Below, piece by piece: positions 7,974-15,061 of a stretch of DNA of 54,299 nt. The position numbers were made by a program, and so were the translations under genes. This DNA comes from a virus, in IMG/VR virus record IMGVR_UViG_3300045933_000271, positions 1 to 54,299 of that record. One strand, 5' to 3'. The notes under the pieces were generated by a model. That model saw nothing but the letters and a program-made list of their open reading frames with translations, did not search any database and was not told the origin of the DNA. The number at the start of each line of letters is the position of its first letter. Positions within the stretch are counted from its first letter, which is position 1.

Positions 7974-8370
7974 GGTCCACCTCGCTCTCGTCGAAGCGGA
8001 CCTCGTCGCGGTCGTCGTCGCCGTCGGCCTCGTTGGGCTCGCAATCGCAGGGAACCGGCTCAAGGGTCCGCTCCATCCGACAGTGGATGCACTTCTCGTG
8101 GTCGATGTGGTAGGAAGTCGTCGCGTAGGTGATGTGGTCCGTGAGGGGGTTGTGGGCGACAGGCCGCTCGTCTACCTCATGCTCCCGCTCGTCGAGCTCG
8201 AACTCACACTCGACGCTGGACCCGTGCTCGAGAGTGGGGAAGTACTTCGCCTTGCAGGGGCAGCACATCCCATGGGAGATCTGGTCGGGCCCGGCCGGAT
8301 GGCCCTGGTGGATGACTTCCTTGCACCAGGCGCAGAGGATCTGAAGGTCTACCGCCGCTACTTTCGCCAC
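7966..8370 (-). CDS. Zinc-finger-type protein, first gene of the leftward operon
   Basis: 134 residues from GTG 8370, with GGGAGG 5-6 nt upstream. Cys pairs CAWC, CCPC, CIHC and CDC suggest two zinc modules; the centre is His/Glu-rich and the C-terminus very acidic (ADGDDDRDEVRFDESEVD). It is the first gene behind the leftward promoter proposed at 8540-8568, and its leader contains the 14-bp hairpin at 8385-8418. It may be a regulator or a host-takeover protein; no family is recognised. Confidence 0.6.
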   Translation of the reverse strand: MAKVAAVDLQILCAWCKEVIHQGHPAGPDQISHGMCCPCKAKYFPTLEHGSSVECEFELDEREHEVDERPVAHNPLTDHITYATTSYHIDHEKCIHCRMERTLEPVPCDCEPNEADGDDDRDEVRFDESEVDRG

Positions 8371-8384
8371 CGTCGCCTCCCATG

Positions 8385-8418
8385 GCGACTGGGTGGATTT
8401 CGAGATCCACCCAGTCGC
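8385..8418 (-). promoter_or_regulatory. Perfect 14-bp hairpin in the leader of the leftward operon
   Basis: GCGACTGGGTGGAT pairs perfectly with ATCCACCCAGTCGC around a 6-nt loop. On the minus strand it ends a few bases upstream of the GGGAGG ribosome binding site of the gene starting at 8370. No U-tract follows, so it is not a standard terminator. It could be an RNase III-type processing site, an mRNA stabiliser or a translational control element. Confidence 0.6.
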
Positions 8419-8463
8419 GCGATCAGAACCCGAGGAGCCCCACCCGCCCGGCTACAGGCTTGT

Positions 8464-8534
8464 CGTGACACGAGCGTTCGCCGGGCGTGGGGGCAGGGAT
8501 CGTCGGGTTCGGATTGTTCATCGCTCGTGTCACG
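8464..8534. promoter_or_regulatory. Pair of inverted 13-bp repeats, probable operators
   Basis: CGTGACACGAGCG (8464-8476) and its exact reverse complement (8522-8534) are 45 bp apart. Each arm contains the 9-bp palindrome CGTGACACG. The right arm overlaps the expected start of transcription of the leftward promoter at 8540-8568, the usual place for a repressor to bind. The arrangement fits two operators with possible looping; the regulator is unknown (candidate: the Xre-type protein at 52477-52818). Confidence 0.6.
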
Positions 8535-8539
8535 TTGGG

Positions 8540-8568
8540 ATTATGACGGCGAGGTGTTCAAAAAGCAA
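8540..8568 (-). promoter_or_regulatory. Candidate leftward early promoter
   Basis: On the minus strand TTGCTT (8568-8563), a 17-nt spacer and CATAAT (8545-8540) resemble a sigma-70 promoter. The surroundings are clearly more AT-rich than the rest of the genome. Transcription would start near 8533, run over the inverted repeats and the leader hairpin, and enter the long leftward operon. Confidence 0.5.
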
Positions 8569-8619
8569 CAGCAATTCGAAAGTATAGGCGATTATTTTTT
8601 AACTCATTTAGAGGGCCAT

Positions 8620-8808
8620 TTAGAGCCCTTTATTCCGCTTTCGCCGCCTCAGGATACGAACGGCCTTCAATCGCTCGGCGTTCATGGCGGCGATCCGGCA
8701 CTTGTCCGTATCGAACCGCTGCCAGTCTCGGCTGGCCTGATACTTCTTTCCGCACCATTCACACCTCGCCGGTCGAAGGAAGGGCCGCCACTTCCGCCGT
8801 CGTGGCAA
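8620..8808 (-). CDS. Small basic zinc-ribbon protein, 62 aa
   Basis: Arg/Lys-rich protein with CEWCGKKY and a later Cys (DTDKCR) forming a partial zinc ribbon, and a very basic C-terminus (LRRRKRNKG) suited to nucleic-acid binding. The start would be TTG at 8808, preceded by GGGGG; a weak start lowers confidence. It is separated from the long leftward operon by the operator region, so it is probably transcribed on its own from the AT-rich region at 8.82-8.93 kb. Confidence 0.5.
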   Translation of the reverse strand: MPRRRKWRPFLRPARCEWCGKKYQASRDWQRFDTDKCRIAAMNAERLKAVRILRRRKRNKGL

Positions 8809-9048
8809 AGCACCCCCTGTCGCACGTGAAGTTTACAGTGCCCCCCAGCAGGGTCAAAAGTATTCGGTATCGGTTACAATAAATATGAAACGTGAGTATA
8901 GGCATTTTTGTATAAGGGAGACGCAGTAGGGTCTGCGCTGGGTGGGAACGCGACCGGGCCTCCCGCGGGGCTTCAAGTGTGATACTCCGCGGAGGGAGTC
9001 AGAGGCGGCACGGGGAAAAGGATTGTTCGCCGCCGATGGTAGGGACGG
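8809..9048. promoter_or_regulatory. AT-rich divergent control region between zinc-ribbon gene and integrase
   Basis: There is no gene in these 240 bases. A rightward promoter candidate is TTACAA (8874-8879), a 17-nt spacer and TATAGG (8897-8902); a second possible -10, TATAAG, lies at 8911-8916. The region separates leftward from rightward transcription and so is a candidate lysis-lysogeny switch together with the operators at 8464-8534. Confidence 0.4.
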
Positions 9049-10116
9049 TTGCGTGCCCGGGTTGTACCGCCAGCGGTCTCGCCCGAGATGGAGCGCTGGC
9101 TCTCCCAGCTCGCCAATCGAGGTCTATCCTCGAACACCATCTACGCCTACCGGAAGCGCCTGGACTGGTTTTTTGACTGGCTCCGCGGCACGGGCATGTC
9201 CTTGCTCGAGTTCACCTCCGACGCGATGGAGCAGTGGAAGTCCGACATGCGTGTCGCCCAGAAGCTCTCGATGCAGACGATCAAGGATCGATCCCTCACC
9301 GTAGCCGGCTTGTACGAATGGCTATGGCAGAAGAAGATCGTCTCCGAGCCCATCCACGTTGAGCCCATCAAGGTCCCCAAAAAGATCCCGAGGTATTTGA
9401 CCGAGGACCAGGTCCTGAAGGTGGTCGAGGTCGCGCGTTCGGTGAAGGCGGAGAAGCCCTTCTACCAGACGCGCGACCTCGCCCTCGTTGAGACCTTCTA
9501 TGCAAGCGGCGGCCGACTCTCCGAGGTTCTCAGCATGGACCTCGCCCGGACGAACCTGGACGCGGCCGAGGCGATCATCTCCGCGAAGGGGCAGAAGGAG
9601 CGGCTCCTGCGCCTGACCCCCGCGGCGGTCCGGGCAATCCGCGCCTGGCTTCAGGAACGGGCGGGGAAGCTCGAGGGCATGAAGAAGTCGGGCGAGGACG
9701 CGCTCTGGATCAGCTACTTCGGAAAGCGGCTTTCGGACTCGGGCGTGTGGCTCATCTTCGAGGGCCTCTGGCGCGTGGCGGGCCTGTCGGCGAAGCTCCA
9801 CCCTCACATGCTGAGACACTCGTTCGCCACCCATCTGCTCGAGCGCGGCGCCGACCTCCGTGAGGTTCAGGAACTGCTCGGGCATGGCGACGTCGGGTCG
9901 ACCCAAATCTATACCCATGTGTCCCAGCCCAGGCTGAGGAAGGTCTACCGGCGATCGCACCCGCGGGCGGTGGACAAACCGGTGGAAGAACCGGGGAAAC
10001 CACGCGCGATCGCCGTCACCGTCCACTTCACGGCCGACGAGATCCAGCGTTGCTGCGAGCTCGCTGAGGCTGCGGGGATCCCGCTCGAGGAATGGCTCCG
10101 GGGAAGGGTGCTTTAA
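9049..10116 (+). CDS. int: Tyrosine recombinase / integrase (XerC/D-like)
   Basis: 355 residues with an N-terminal SAM-like core-binding domain ([15 protein letters not shown]) and a catalytic domain carrying all expected residues: Arg 156 ([10 protein letters not shown]), Lys 180, His 253-x-x-Arg 256 ([12 protein letters not shown]), His 279 (LLGHGDV) and nucleophile Tyr 288 (QIYTHV). The C-terminus adds about 35 residues ([22 protein letters not shown]) resembling a small DNA-binding helix pair. It probably integrates the phage or resolves multimers. The start is uncertain: TTG 9049 or ATG 9088. It heads the rightward accessory arm. Confidence 0.9.
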   Translation: MRARVVPPAVSPEMERWLSQLANRGLSSNTIYAYRKRLDWFFDWLRGTGMSLLEFTSDAMEQWKSDMRVAQKLSMQTIKDRSLTVAGLYEWLWQKKIVSEPIHVEPIKVPKKIPRYLTEDQVLKVVEVARSVKAEKPFYQTRDLALVETFYASGGRLSEVLSMDLARTNLDAAEAIISAKGQKERLLRLTPAAVRAIRAWLQERAGKLEGMKKSGEDALWISYFGKRLSDSGVWLIFEGLWRVAGLSAKLHPHMLRHSFATHLLERGADLREVQELLGHGDVGSTQIYTHVSQPRLRKVYRRSHPRAVDKPVEEPGKPRAIAVTVHFTADEIQRCCELAEAAGIPLEEWLRGRVL

Positions 10117-10513
10117 GGGTGCAGACGTCTGCACGGAATCGTTCGTCGACAATGCCTGCGGTCGAGCGTCCCTTAATAAAGTGCGGTGCAGACACCGGTG
10201 TCCGCGCCGGTGTGGACGCCGGCGCCGGTCGATTCCCCCTATTCCCGTTTCAGACGTCGCGTTATACCGGTTACATGAGCCGGTACAAATCCGCCTGGTC
10301 GGGCAAAAAGATCTTGGACAAGCAGTTCACAGGCTTGACTTCCCCAAATGCTCGAGCGACAGTAAGTTTCGGATGGGTAATCGAGGGGAGAGGGGCGAAC
10401 GGAATCACCCCTGGGATCGCCCACCCGGTTAATAGTCCGGCATTCTTTTTGGACTGCGTCGTCTGCATTTCGAGGCGCGGTCTCGGTGAGCGGATGAAAC
10501 TGGGGGATCGGTA
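10117..10513. other. Palindrome-rich region downstream of the integrase, candidate attP or regulatory site
   Basis: About 400 bases without a confident gene. It holds the perfect 16-bp palindrome at 10119-10134; the 12-bp palindrome GACACCGGTGTC at 10191-10202; a 7-bp stem GCGCCGG/CCGGCGC at 10204-10225; and an inverted repeat TACCGG/CCGGTA at 10265-10285. Such density next to an integrase is typical of recombination or regulatory sites. The attachment core itself cannot be defined without a host sequence. Confidence 0.4.
10119..10134. repeat. Perfect 16-bp palindrome GTGCAGACGTCTGCAC (site 1)
   Basis: Located 3 nt after the integrase stop. It is the only perfect copy; near copies lie at 15096-15111 (14/16), 44891-44906 (15/16) and 47793-47808 (15/16). 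Length and symmetry fit a dimeric regulator or ParB/KorB-type binding site. Confidence 0.7.
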
Positions 10514-10514
10514 G
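10275..10514 (+). CDS. Possible small protein upstream of the toxin-like gene (doubtful)
   Basis: A 79-codon frame whose TAG shares a base with the GTG start of the next gene (TAGTG), as in coupled pairs. There is no ribosome binding site, the start overlaps an inverted repeat, and codon choice is less GC-rich than in real genes nearby. It may simply be noncoding. Confidence 0.22.
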   Translation: MSRYKSAWSGKKILDKQFTGLTSPNARATVSFGWVIEGRGANGITPGIAHPVNSPAFFLDCVVCISRRGLGERMKLGDR

Positions 10515-10924
10515 TGCTCAGGATAGGTCAAAGTTATTGGTTCGGCAGGAACATCAGGCACCTCTACTTCATCGTCTCCGATCCGGATCTTAATCCCGAT
10601 GAAGTGGTCGCCGTCAACATGACGACGATCAATCACGGGGAGAAATACGATTCCTCGTGCGTCCTCCATCCCGGCGATCACGTAGCAGTGACGCGCCCGT
10701 CGTACATCAGCTACTGGAGAATGCAGATTTCCAGCAGATTCAAGATCGAAGACGCAATCGCGATCCGTGTCTTCAGTCAAGACAGGGACCTCCGCCATGA
10801 TGTGCTTAGGATGATTCAAGCAGGGCTGATCAAATCCAAGGACTCAAAGCGCCGGGCGAAGGAGATCCTTATCGACCAGGGCGTGACCGCTGTCGAACTC
10901 GACGCGGCGGAAGAGGAGCTCTAG
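10514..10924 (+). CDS. Candidate toxin-like partner of the Panacea protein
   Basis: 136 residues from GTG 10514, preceded by GGGGG at 7 nt. The N-terminal 75 residues (SYWFGRNIRHLYFIVSDP, VVAVNMTTIN, SCVLHPGDHVAVTRPSYISY) have the beta-rich look of small PemK/MazF-like folds. I recall similar proteins beside DUF4065 genes, but this is memory, not a search. Base composition is less GC-rich than the phage core, suggesting transfer. It converges on the Panacea gene, and both stop codons lie within the same CTAG. Confidence 0.55.
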   Translation: MLRIGQSYWFGRNIRHLYFIVSDPDLNPDEVVAVNMTTINHGEKYDSSCVLHPGDHVAVTRPSYISYWRMQISSRFKIEDAIAIRVFSQDRDLRHDVLRMIQAGLIKSKDSKRRAKEILIDQGVTAVELDAAEEEL

Positions 10925-11490
10925 GAGTTGAGGACCGAGCCCAGGAAATAGTCCTCGGCAGCTTCTGCTCGGATCCGATCGATTTGCTCCTCGGACTTGC
11001 CGACTTGCCGGAGAATCTCTTCGACCGGGATCTGAAGTCTTGAGCCGTTGGGATTCTTCCACTCGGGCAGGCCATGGGTTAGCTCGACCAGGTCCCACTT
11101 GCTCATCCCTTCGCACGCGTCGCTGACCTCGTCGAGGAGCGCCGTCTCGGACTCGGAGAGGTTTCCGGCGCCAGGATCGTCTTGGAGGGCAACGTCTACC
11201 TCACTGGTCTTCTTGATGAACCTATCCCAGATCCCGGCCCTGGGCGTGAATGCCCCGCCTTCGCCGGTGATGAGGTTGAGCAGATTACTCAGCACGGGGC
11301 CCTTATTCATGGAGACGTAGAGATCCCCGACGATGGGCCGGCCGTTCGCGCGGAAGCTCTCGCGCTCGGCCAGATAGAGGAGCTTCATCAGGGCCAAATA
11401 GGGCAGCGTACCCTGGCGGCGCTTCAACAGCCAAGCAGCCACCTGGGTGGCCTTGGCCTCGTTGAACCGGTACTTGATCTGATCTTTCAT
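10921..11490 (-). CDS. Panacea (DUF4065) domain protein, candidate antitoxin
   Basis: 189 residues. QVAAWLLKRRQGTLPYLALMKLLYLAERESF, VGDLYVSMNKGPVLS and the later YFLG segment match the Panacea/SocA-like domain, known from antitoxins paired with varied toxins. It lies opposite and tail-to-tail with the 10514-10924 gene, overlapping by 4 nt. Typical toxin-antitoxin pairs are tandem, so convergence is unusual and the pairing is an inference. It has its own promoter region in the AT-rich stretch upstream (11.5-11.7 kb). Confidence 0.8.
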   Translation of the reverse strand: MKDQIKYRFNEAKATQVAAWLLKRRQGTLPYLALMKLLYLAERESFRANGRPIVGDLYVSMNKGPVLSNLLNLITGEGGAFTPRAGIWDRFIKKTSEVDVALQDDPGAGNLSESETALLDEVSDACEGMSKWDLVELTHGLPEWKNPNGSRLQIPVEEILRQVGKSEEQIDRIRAEAAEDYFLGSVLNS

Positions 11491-11755
11491 ACGCTCACCT
11501 GCTCAACTCCGCTGGTGATGCCTGAAAGAGCCCCCCTCGGCTTGGACGTCACGCGGGCTTGAAGCAACCTTCCGAAGCGTATCGCTCGAGCCCCGCGAAT
11601 TCAAGGGCATTTATATGGGGTACACACGATTCCAGCTTTCATCACAATTTAGTCAATAAATCATAATCGTATGGCCGTGTTTGATTTATGGTTATGTTTA
11701 ATCAACTGGGTCGTCTTATCTGTGTAGTAAATGATCTTTAAGAAACAGATGACCC
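11491..11755. other. AT-rich intergenic region upstream of the Panacea gene and the tRNA
   Basis: There is no gene in about 265 bases. The part from 11605 to 11750 is far more AT-rich than the genome (stretches such as TTTATATGG, AATAAATCATAATCG, TTTAATCAA), so divergent promoters for the leftward Panacea gene and the rightward tRNA/small genes are likely. No single hexamer pair is convincing. Confidence 0.4.
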
Positions 11756-11844
11756 GGAGGGTTGACCGAACGGTAAGGAGCCCGGCTTTAGAACCGTGGC
11801 GACCGCCTAGCGGCGGTTTGGGGGTTCGAATCCCCCACCCTCCT
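11756..11844 (+). tRNA. Type II tRNA-like gene with an abnormal 8-nt anticodon loop
   Basis: Acceptor GGAGGGT/ACCCTCC (7 perfect pairs), Ser/Tyr-like D-arm with GGTAAGG, a long variable arm ACCGCC/GGCGGT with TAGC loop, and a perfect T-arm GGGGG-TTCGAAT-CCCCC. The anticodon arm is odd: CCCGG pairs with CCGTG with one mismatch (or with one bulged T) and leaves the 8-nt loop CTTTAGAA. Depending on register the anticodon would be TTA (reads UAA) or TAG (reads CUA, Leu). CCA is not encoded and position 73 is T. It is either a degenerate tRNA, a tRNA mimic or a decoding variant. Confidence 0.6.
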
Positions 11845-11863
11845 CAATCCGAATGGAGGATCG

Positions 11864-12073
11864 ATGGGCGACCTGACGTTGGACCAGCTGGCGGCCTTGG
11901 TGGGCGAGGCGATTGGCCTCGAGGACGACTCCCTCCTGAGCGAGATCCGGACGGCGGAGGACCTCGACGAGGCGATCCGGCGGGTGGAGGCGATGGCCGA
12001 GGACGCGGCCGCAGCCCTGGTGGTGTTGAGGAGCGAGAAGAAGCGGGCTCAAGCCCAGAAAGGGAAGAGGTAG
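11864..12073 (+). CDS. Small acidic helical protein, 69 aa
   Basis: Starts ATG 11864 behind GGAGGATCG. The sequence is helical and acidic (LTLDQLAALVGEAIGLEDD, AEDLDEAIRRVEAMAEDAAAALVVL) with a basic tail (RSEKKRAQAQKGKR). The family is not recognised. It lies 20 nt after the tRNA-like gene and 4 nt before the next gene, forming a small rightward operon. Confidence 0.6.
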   Translation: MGDLTLDQLAALVGEAIGLEDDSLLSEIRTAEDLDEAIRRVEAMAEDAAAALVVLRSEKKRAQAQKGKR

Positions 12074-12077
12074 ACGA

Positions 12078-12368
12078 ATGGCTAAAAGCGAAGCGGCCAC
12101 GTTCACGCAGCCCGGCCCCTACGAGGTGGAGGAGCACGATGCCGTCCGAGATCTCTGGAGGATCCGGACGGCCCAGGGCCTGATCATCGGCCCCATTTAT
12201 GGCAGGGGGACCGCGGAGCTCATGGCCGCGGCGCCGACGATGCTGGCGGCCTGCAAGCGGTCCCTCGAGCTGATCAAGGACTGCGGTTTCGGCGGCTCCA
12301 ACACCAGGGCCGAGAAGCGCATGGAGAAGTACCTGGCGGACGTGGTCAAGCTGGCTGAAGGTCGGTAG
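12078..12368 (+). CDS. Conserved hypothetical small phage protein, 96 aa
   Basis: GPYEVEEHDAVRDLWRIRTAQGLIIGP, then AELMAAAPTMLAACKRSLELI, the APxLL/MLxA type of motif found in small phage proteins (compare the 7674-7973 gene). The C-terminus is a Lys/Arg-rich helix. Start spacing is tight behind the preceding gene. Function unknown. Confidence 0.6.
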   Translation: MAKSEAATFTQPGPYEVEEHDAVRDLWRIRTAQGLIIGPIYGRGTAELMAAAPTMLAACKRSLELIKDCGFGGSNTRAEKRMEKYLADVVKLAEGR

Positions 12369-12377
12369 AAACGAAAA

Positions 12378-12407
12378 GGGCCGCGCTGCTAGCGGTCAGC
12401 GCGGCCC
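12378..12407 (-). terminator. Leftward intrinsic terminator
   Basis: GGGCCGCGCTG pairs with CAGCGCGGCCC over 11 perfect bp around an 8-nt loop. On the minus strand the stem is followed by TTTTCGTTT; on the plus strand no T-tract follows. It therefore stops leftward transcripts. The only leftward genes upstream are the late/lysis/glycosylation genes ending at 13588, so it probably ends the late transcript after passing antisense through the 12693-13613 gene. Confidence 0.7.
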
Positions 12408-12441
12408 GGGTTGCCGAACGGCATTCAGAGGGTAGCTCAAC

Positions 12442-12654
12442 ATGACGAAGATGTCAACCATGGGACGTGGTGGAAAGCGGCCGGGCGCCGGCCGGCCTAA
12501 AAAGGATCCGGAGGATCGGCTCAAGCTCTTCGGCCTCTACCTCACCGACGAGCAGCGCACGCGGTATCAGGACGCCGCCGGCGCCGAAGGCCAGGACCTC
12601 CAGGACTGGATCCGCCGGCATCTCGACGCCGCGGCCGCGCGAATCCTGAAATGA
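12442..12654 (+). CDS. Small GRP-motif, ribbon-helix-helix-like DNA-binding protein
   Basis: 70 residues. The N-terminus GRGGKRPGAGRPKKD is the GRP (AT-hook-like) motif common in small phage and plasmid DNA-binding proteins. It is followed by FGLYLTDEQRTRYQDAAGAEGQDLQDWIRRHL, which resembles a ribbon-helix-helix unit. It may act as a local regulator of the rightward arm. The ATG start at 12442 is supported by a weak purine stretch. Confidence 0.6.
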   Translation: MTKMSTMGRGGKRPGAGRPKKDPEDRLKLFGLYLTDEQRTRYQDAAGAEGQDLQDWIRRHLDAAAARILK

Positions 12655-12692
12655 CATTCATGTTGTATAGTCAATGAACTGAGGATGCGAGT

Positions 12693-13613
12693 ATGACCAT
12701 TTTCGTAAGCGCCCTGGTCCTGATGCTGATGGGTCCCCAGGAGCTCTCCCCCGCCGAGAAGAAGAAGCTATTCGAGCTCCGTCTCGCAGTCGAGAAGAGC
12801 CCCGAGGACGCGGCCGCGAACCTCGCCCTGGGGAAGTTCCTCTGCTTCGTCATTGGAAACTGGAACGAGGGGCTACCCATCTTGGCCAAGGGCGGCGACG
12901 ACCAATTCGCCCACACGGCCAGGCGGGATCTCGAACCGAAGGAGAACGCCCTCTTTTCCATCGAGGTCGCCGACATGTGGCTCCTTCTCGAGGGGAAGAA
13001 CCGGCCGATCGCGGCGCGGATCCGGGAGCGGGTGCTGTTCCACTTCGCCGAGGCCTGGCCGAAGATCTCGGATCCCGTCTGGAAGGACAAGACCCGTGAG
13101 CGTCTTCGGACGCTGCAGCAGAAGGGGCCGGAGTCCAAGACTACGGGGCCCGCGCCGGCAAACTGGTCGGCGGTGAATGCCAGTCTCGGCGGGGATCGTC
13201 AGTATGCGCGGACTGGAGCGACGTCGTTAAAGATCGCACCTCCAGACCCGAGTAAGAAGAACTTCCAGGGTGGACTATGCTCAGAGCTCATGCCGTGCGC
13301 GGCCGGGGCGAAGATCAAGTTCTCCGGTTGGGTGATGACCGGCGGTGCGGACGGGATCGACGAGCTCCGGATCAAACTGCGAAACGCGAAGCAGAGTGGC
13401 GGGGAGCAGCTGGCGATCGTTGCGGTAAAGACGTCGCCCGACCTACCCTACTGGGTGAAAGTCGAGGGCGAGACGACGGCTCCAGAAGGGACCAACAACG
13501 TCGAGATCTCCTTCAAGCGCACACCGAACGCCACGGGCTTCGTCTTCCTAGACGACTTCTCCGTGACCGCGGATGGAAAGGAGCTCCTCAAGAACGGGAG
13601 CTTCGAGAAGTAA
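12693..13613 (+). CDS. Secreted protein with TPR-like N-terminal half and carbohydrate-binding-like C-terminal half
   Basis: 306 residues. It begins with a short hydrophobic signal-like segment (MTIFVSALVLMLMG). Residues 25-140 (VEKSPEDAAANLALGKFLCF, NEGLPILAKGGDDQF) resemble helical repeats I associate with Planctomycetota secreted proteins. The C-terminal half (QYARTGATSLKI, KIKFSGWVMTGGADG, FVFLDDFSVTADGKELLKNGSFEK) looks like a CBM4/9-type jelly roll. No role in the phage cycle is evident; probably a host-derived lysogenic conversion gene. Its 3' end overlaps the leftward GT9 gene by 26 bp, tail to tail. Confidence 0.7.
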   Translation: MTIFVSALVLMLMGPQELSPAEKKKLFELRLAVEKSPEDAAANLALGKFLCFVIGNWNEGLPILAKGGDDQFAHTARRDLEPKENALFSIEVADMWLLLEGKNRPIAARIRERVLFHFAEAWPKISDPVWKDKTRERLRTLQQKGPESKTTGPAPANWSAVNASLGGDRQYARTGATSLKIAPPDPSKKNFQGGLCSELMPCAAGAKIKFSGWVMTGGADGIDELRIKLRNAKQSGGEQLAIVAVKTSPDLPYWVKVEGETTAPEGTNNVEISFKRTPNATGFVFLDDFSVTADGKELLKNGSFEK

Positions 13614-14412
13614 ACCGCGCGGCCGCGAGCTCGGCCGCCGCGACGACCGCCTCTGGGGAGACCTCCATCAGGCACGAGGGGCCGAACTTCCCGGGCTTCG
13701 CGCAATGCTCGCCGCATCCAAGGCACCGTTCCACAGTCCCGAGGGCGGTCGTATTCCAGTAGGCGCGGTTCCTGCCCGGGACGGGCCCGAAGATGACGAC
13801 TTGAGGCGTCCCGACGGCGGCCGCGAGATGGAAGAGCCCGGAATCGTTCCCGAGGTAGAGGGTACAGCGCGCGAGGAGCGCGGCCGTCTCCCGAATCGAG
13901 AGCTTCCCAAGGAAAGATCGGTCGCTGGCGATCGTCCCGCCATCAATTCCCGGGCTCGCCGGATGCTTGCCGACCTCGAGGACCCGCCAGCTGGCTGCTC
14001 GAAGGAGCTCGGAGAGCCGGCGGAAACGGCCGAGAGGCCAACGCCTGGCCTCCTTGCCGGCGTAGGAGTCGATCGCGATCGTCCGGGCCCAATTCTTGAT
14101 TCCGAAGTCGAGCCGGCGCTCGCCTTCGGTGAGGAAGATCTCCGGCGTGTCGTCGACGAGCTCGAGATTCAGTTGCTTGGCGAACTTCCTGGGGAGCGAG
14201 GTCTGGTTGTAGTGCAGGCCGTGACAGACCGAGACGACGCGGCCGGAGTCCATCGCCCCGGAGAGGACGTTGGGGTTCCCCTCAAGGATCTCGGGACGTT
14301 GGAATCCGTCGACGAAAATTCGGTCGTTCGGGCTGAGGCGATGAAGCTCGCGAAGGACCGGGGTCATCGCGACCTCGTCGCCGAGACCGCCCCATTCCAT
14401 CCTGACTTTCAC
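13588..14412 (-). CDS. Glycosyltransferase family 9 (heptosyltransferase-like)
   Basis: 274 residues from GTG 14412, overlapping the methyltransferase stop (GTGA). Hallmarks of GT9: MEWGGLGDEVAMTPVLREL at the start, RRWPLGRFRRLSELL in the middle and LYLGNDSGLFHLAAAVGTPQVVIFGP near the C-terminus, followed by a Cys cluster (CLGCGEHCAKPG). Family members move heptose or related sugars, mainly in LPS core synthesis. In a phage it could alter host surface glycans or decorate a virion protein. It is the last gene of the leftward late region. Confidence 0.8.
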   Translation of the reverse strand: MKVRMEWGGLGDEVAMTPVLRELHRLSPNDRIFVDGFQRPEILEGNPNVLSGAMDSGRVVSVCHGLHYNQTSLPRKFAKQLNLELVDDTPEIFLTEGERRLDFGIKNWARTIAIDSYAGKEARRWPLGRFRRLSELLRAASWRVLEVGKHPASPGIDGGTIASDRSFLGKLSIRETAALLARCTLYLGNDSGLFHLAAAVGTPQVVIFGPVPGRNRAYWNTTALGTVERCLGCGEHCAKPGKFGPSCLMEVSPEAVVAAAELAAARFTSRSSRS

Positions 14413-15005
14413 GCGCCCACCCACGGCTTGATGTACACGGCCTGGTTCGCGAAGGCGTGAACGATTTCGAGGCGTCGCTCGTCGATCGCCTGTCGTACTC
14501 CCTTGCAAGTGCTCATCTCGTAGTCGTCGAAGACGATCGCCCCTCCCGGAGAGAGACGCGGGAGAACGTGGTCTAGAAAGGCCCGGCAGCTTTCAAGAAG
14601 ATCGCCGTCGAAGTGGGCGAGCGCGAAAGGACCCTCGAGAGGGTGCTGGGCCATGCCCTCGGGGAACGTCATCGGAACGGGGGTCGCGTTGGGGAAGGGA
14701 CCCACGAGAGTCCGGACCCGATCGATCGACGTCCCACCGAAGTCCCCCGCCTTGTGATGATCGACGTCCGGCTTGGCCTTCGCGGGCATCCCGGCGAATG
14801 TGTCCACACCGTAGACGCGGCGCATGGGGCAAGCGGCCGCCAAAAGGTATAGCGACCCGCCTCGGAAGGTACCGAGCTCGAGAACGTCGCCGGGAACGCC
14901 TGCCGTCACCCCGGCCATGAGCCACAAAGCCCGGCAGCGCTTCTCCGTCAGAAGCGTATGGTGTTGGGCGACGGCGTAGGCTTCGCTGAACGTCGGGGAT
15001 TTCAT
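14409..15005 (-). CDS. TylF/MycF-like SAM-dependent methyltransferase
   Basis: 198 residues with VLELGTFRGGSLYLLAA (SAM loop, 41-57), YGVDTFAGMP (65-74, the TylF signature), HFDGDLLESCRAFLDHVLPRLSPGG and IVFDDYEMSTCKGVRQAI. Relatives methylate sugar hydroxyls or related small molecules with Mg2+. Coupled to the GT9 gene, it suggests addition of a methylated sugar, or capping of a glycan. A near copy of the 16-bp palindrome lies about 90 bp upstream. Confidence 0.8.
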   Translation of the reverse strand: MKSPTFSEAYAVAQHHTLLTEKRCRALWLMAGVTAGVPGDVLELGTFRGGSLYLLAAACPMRRVYGVDTFAGMPAKAKPDVDHHKAGDFGGTSIDRVRTLVGPFPNATPVPMTFPEGMAQHPLEGPFALAHFDGDLLESCRAFLDHVLPRLSPGGAIVFDDYEMSTCKGVRQAIDERRLEIVHAFANQAVYIKPWVGA

Positions 15006-15061
15006 TCGCGCTCCGAGAAAATAAGGGGGGCCAGAGGCGGCGATCCTCTTACCCCCAGGAG

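Noticed and set aside
10092-10514. Full 140-codon frame downstream of the integrase
   Set aside because: Starts inside the integrase gene and crosses several palindromes; only its last 79 codons are even doubtful.
11756-11844. Selenocysteine or pyrrolysine tRNA
   Set aside because: Lacks the long acceptor and D stems of tRNA-Sec, the UCA anticodon, and the compact form of tRNA-Pyl.
13573-14460. Plus-strand frame opposite the GT9 gene
   Set aside because: Antisense to a clear glycosyltransferase; no domain, no ribosome binding site.
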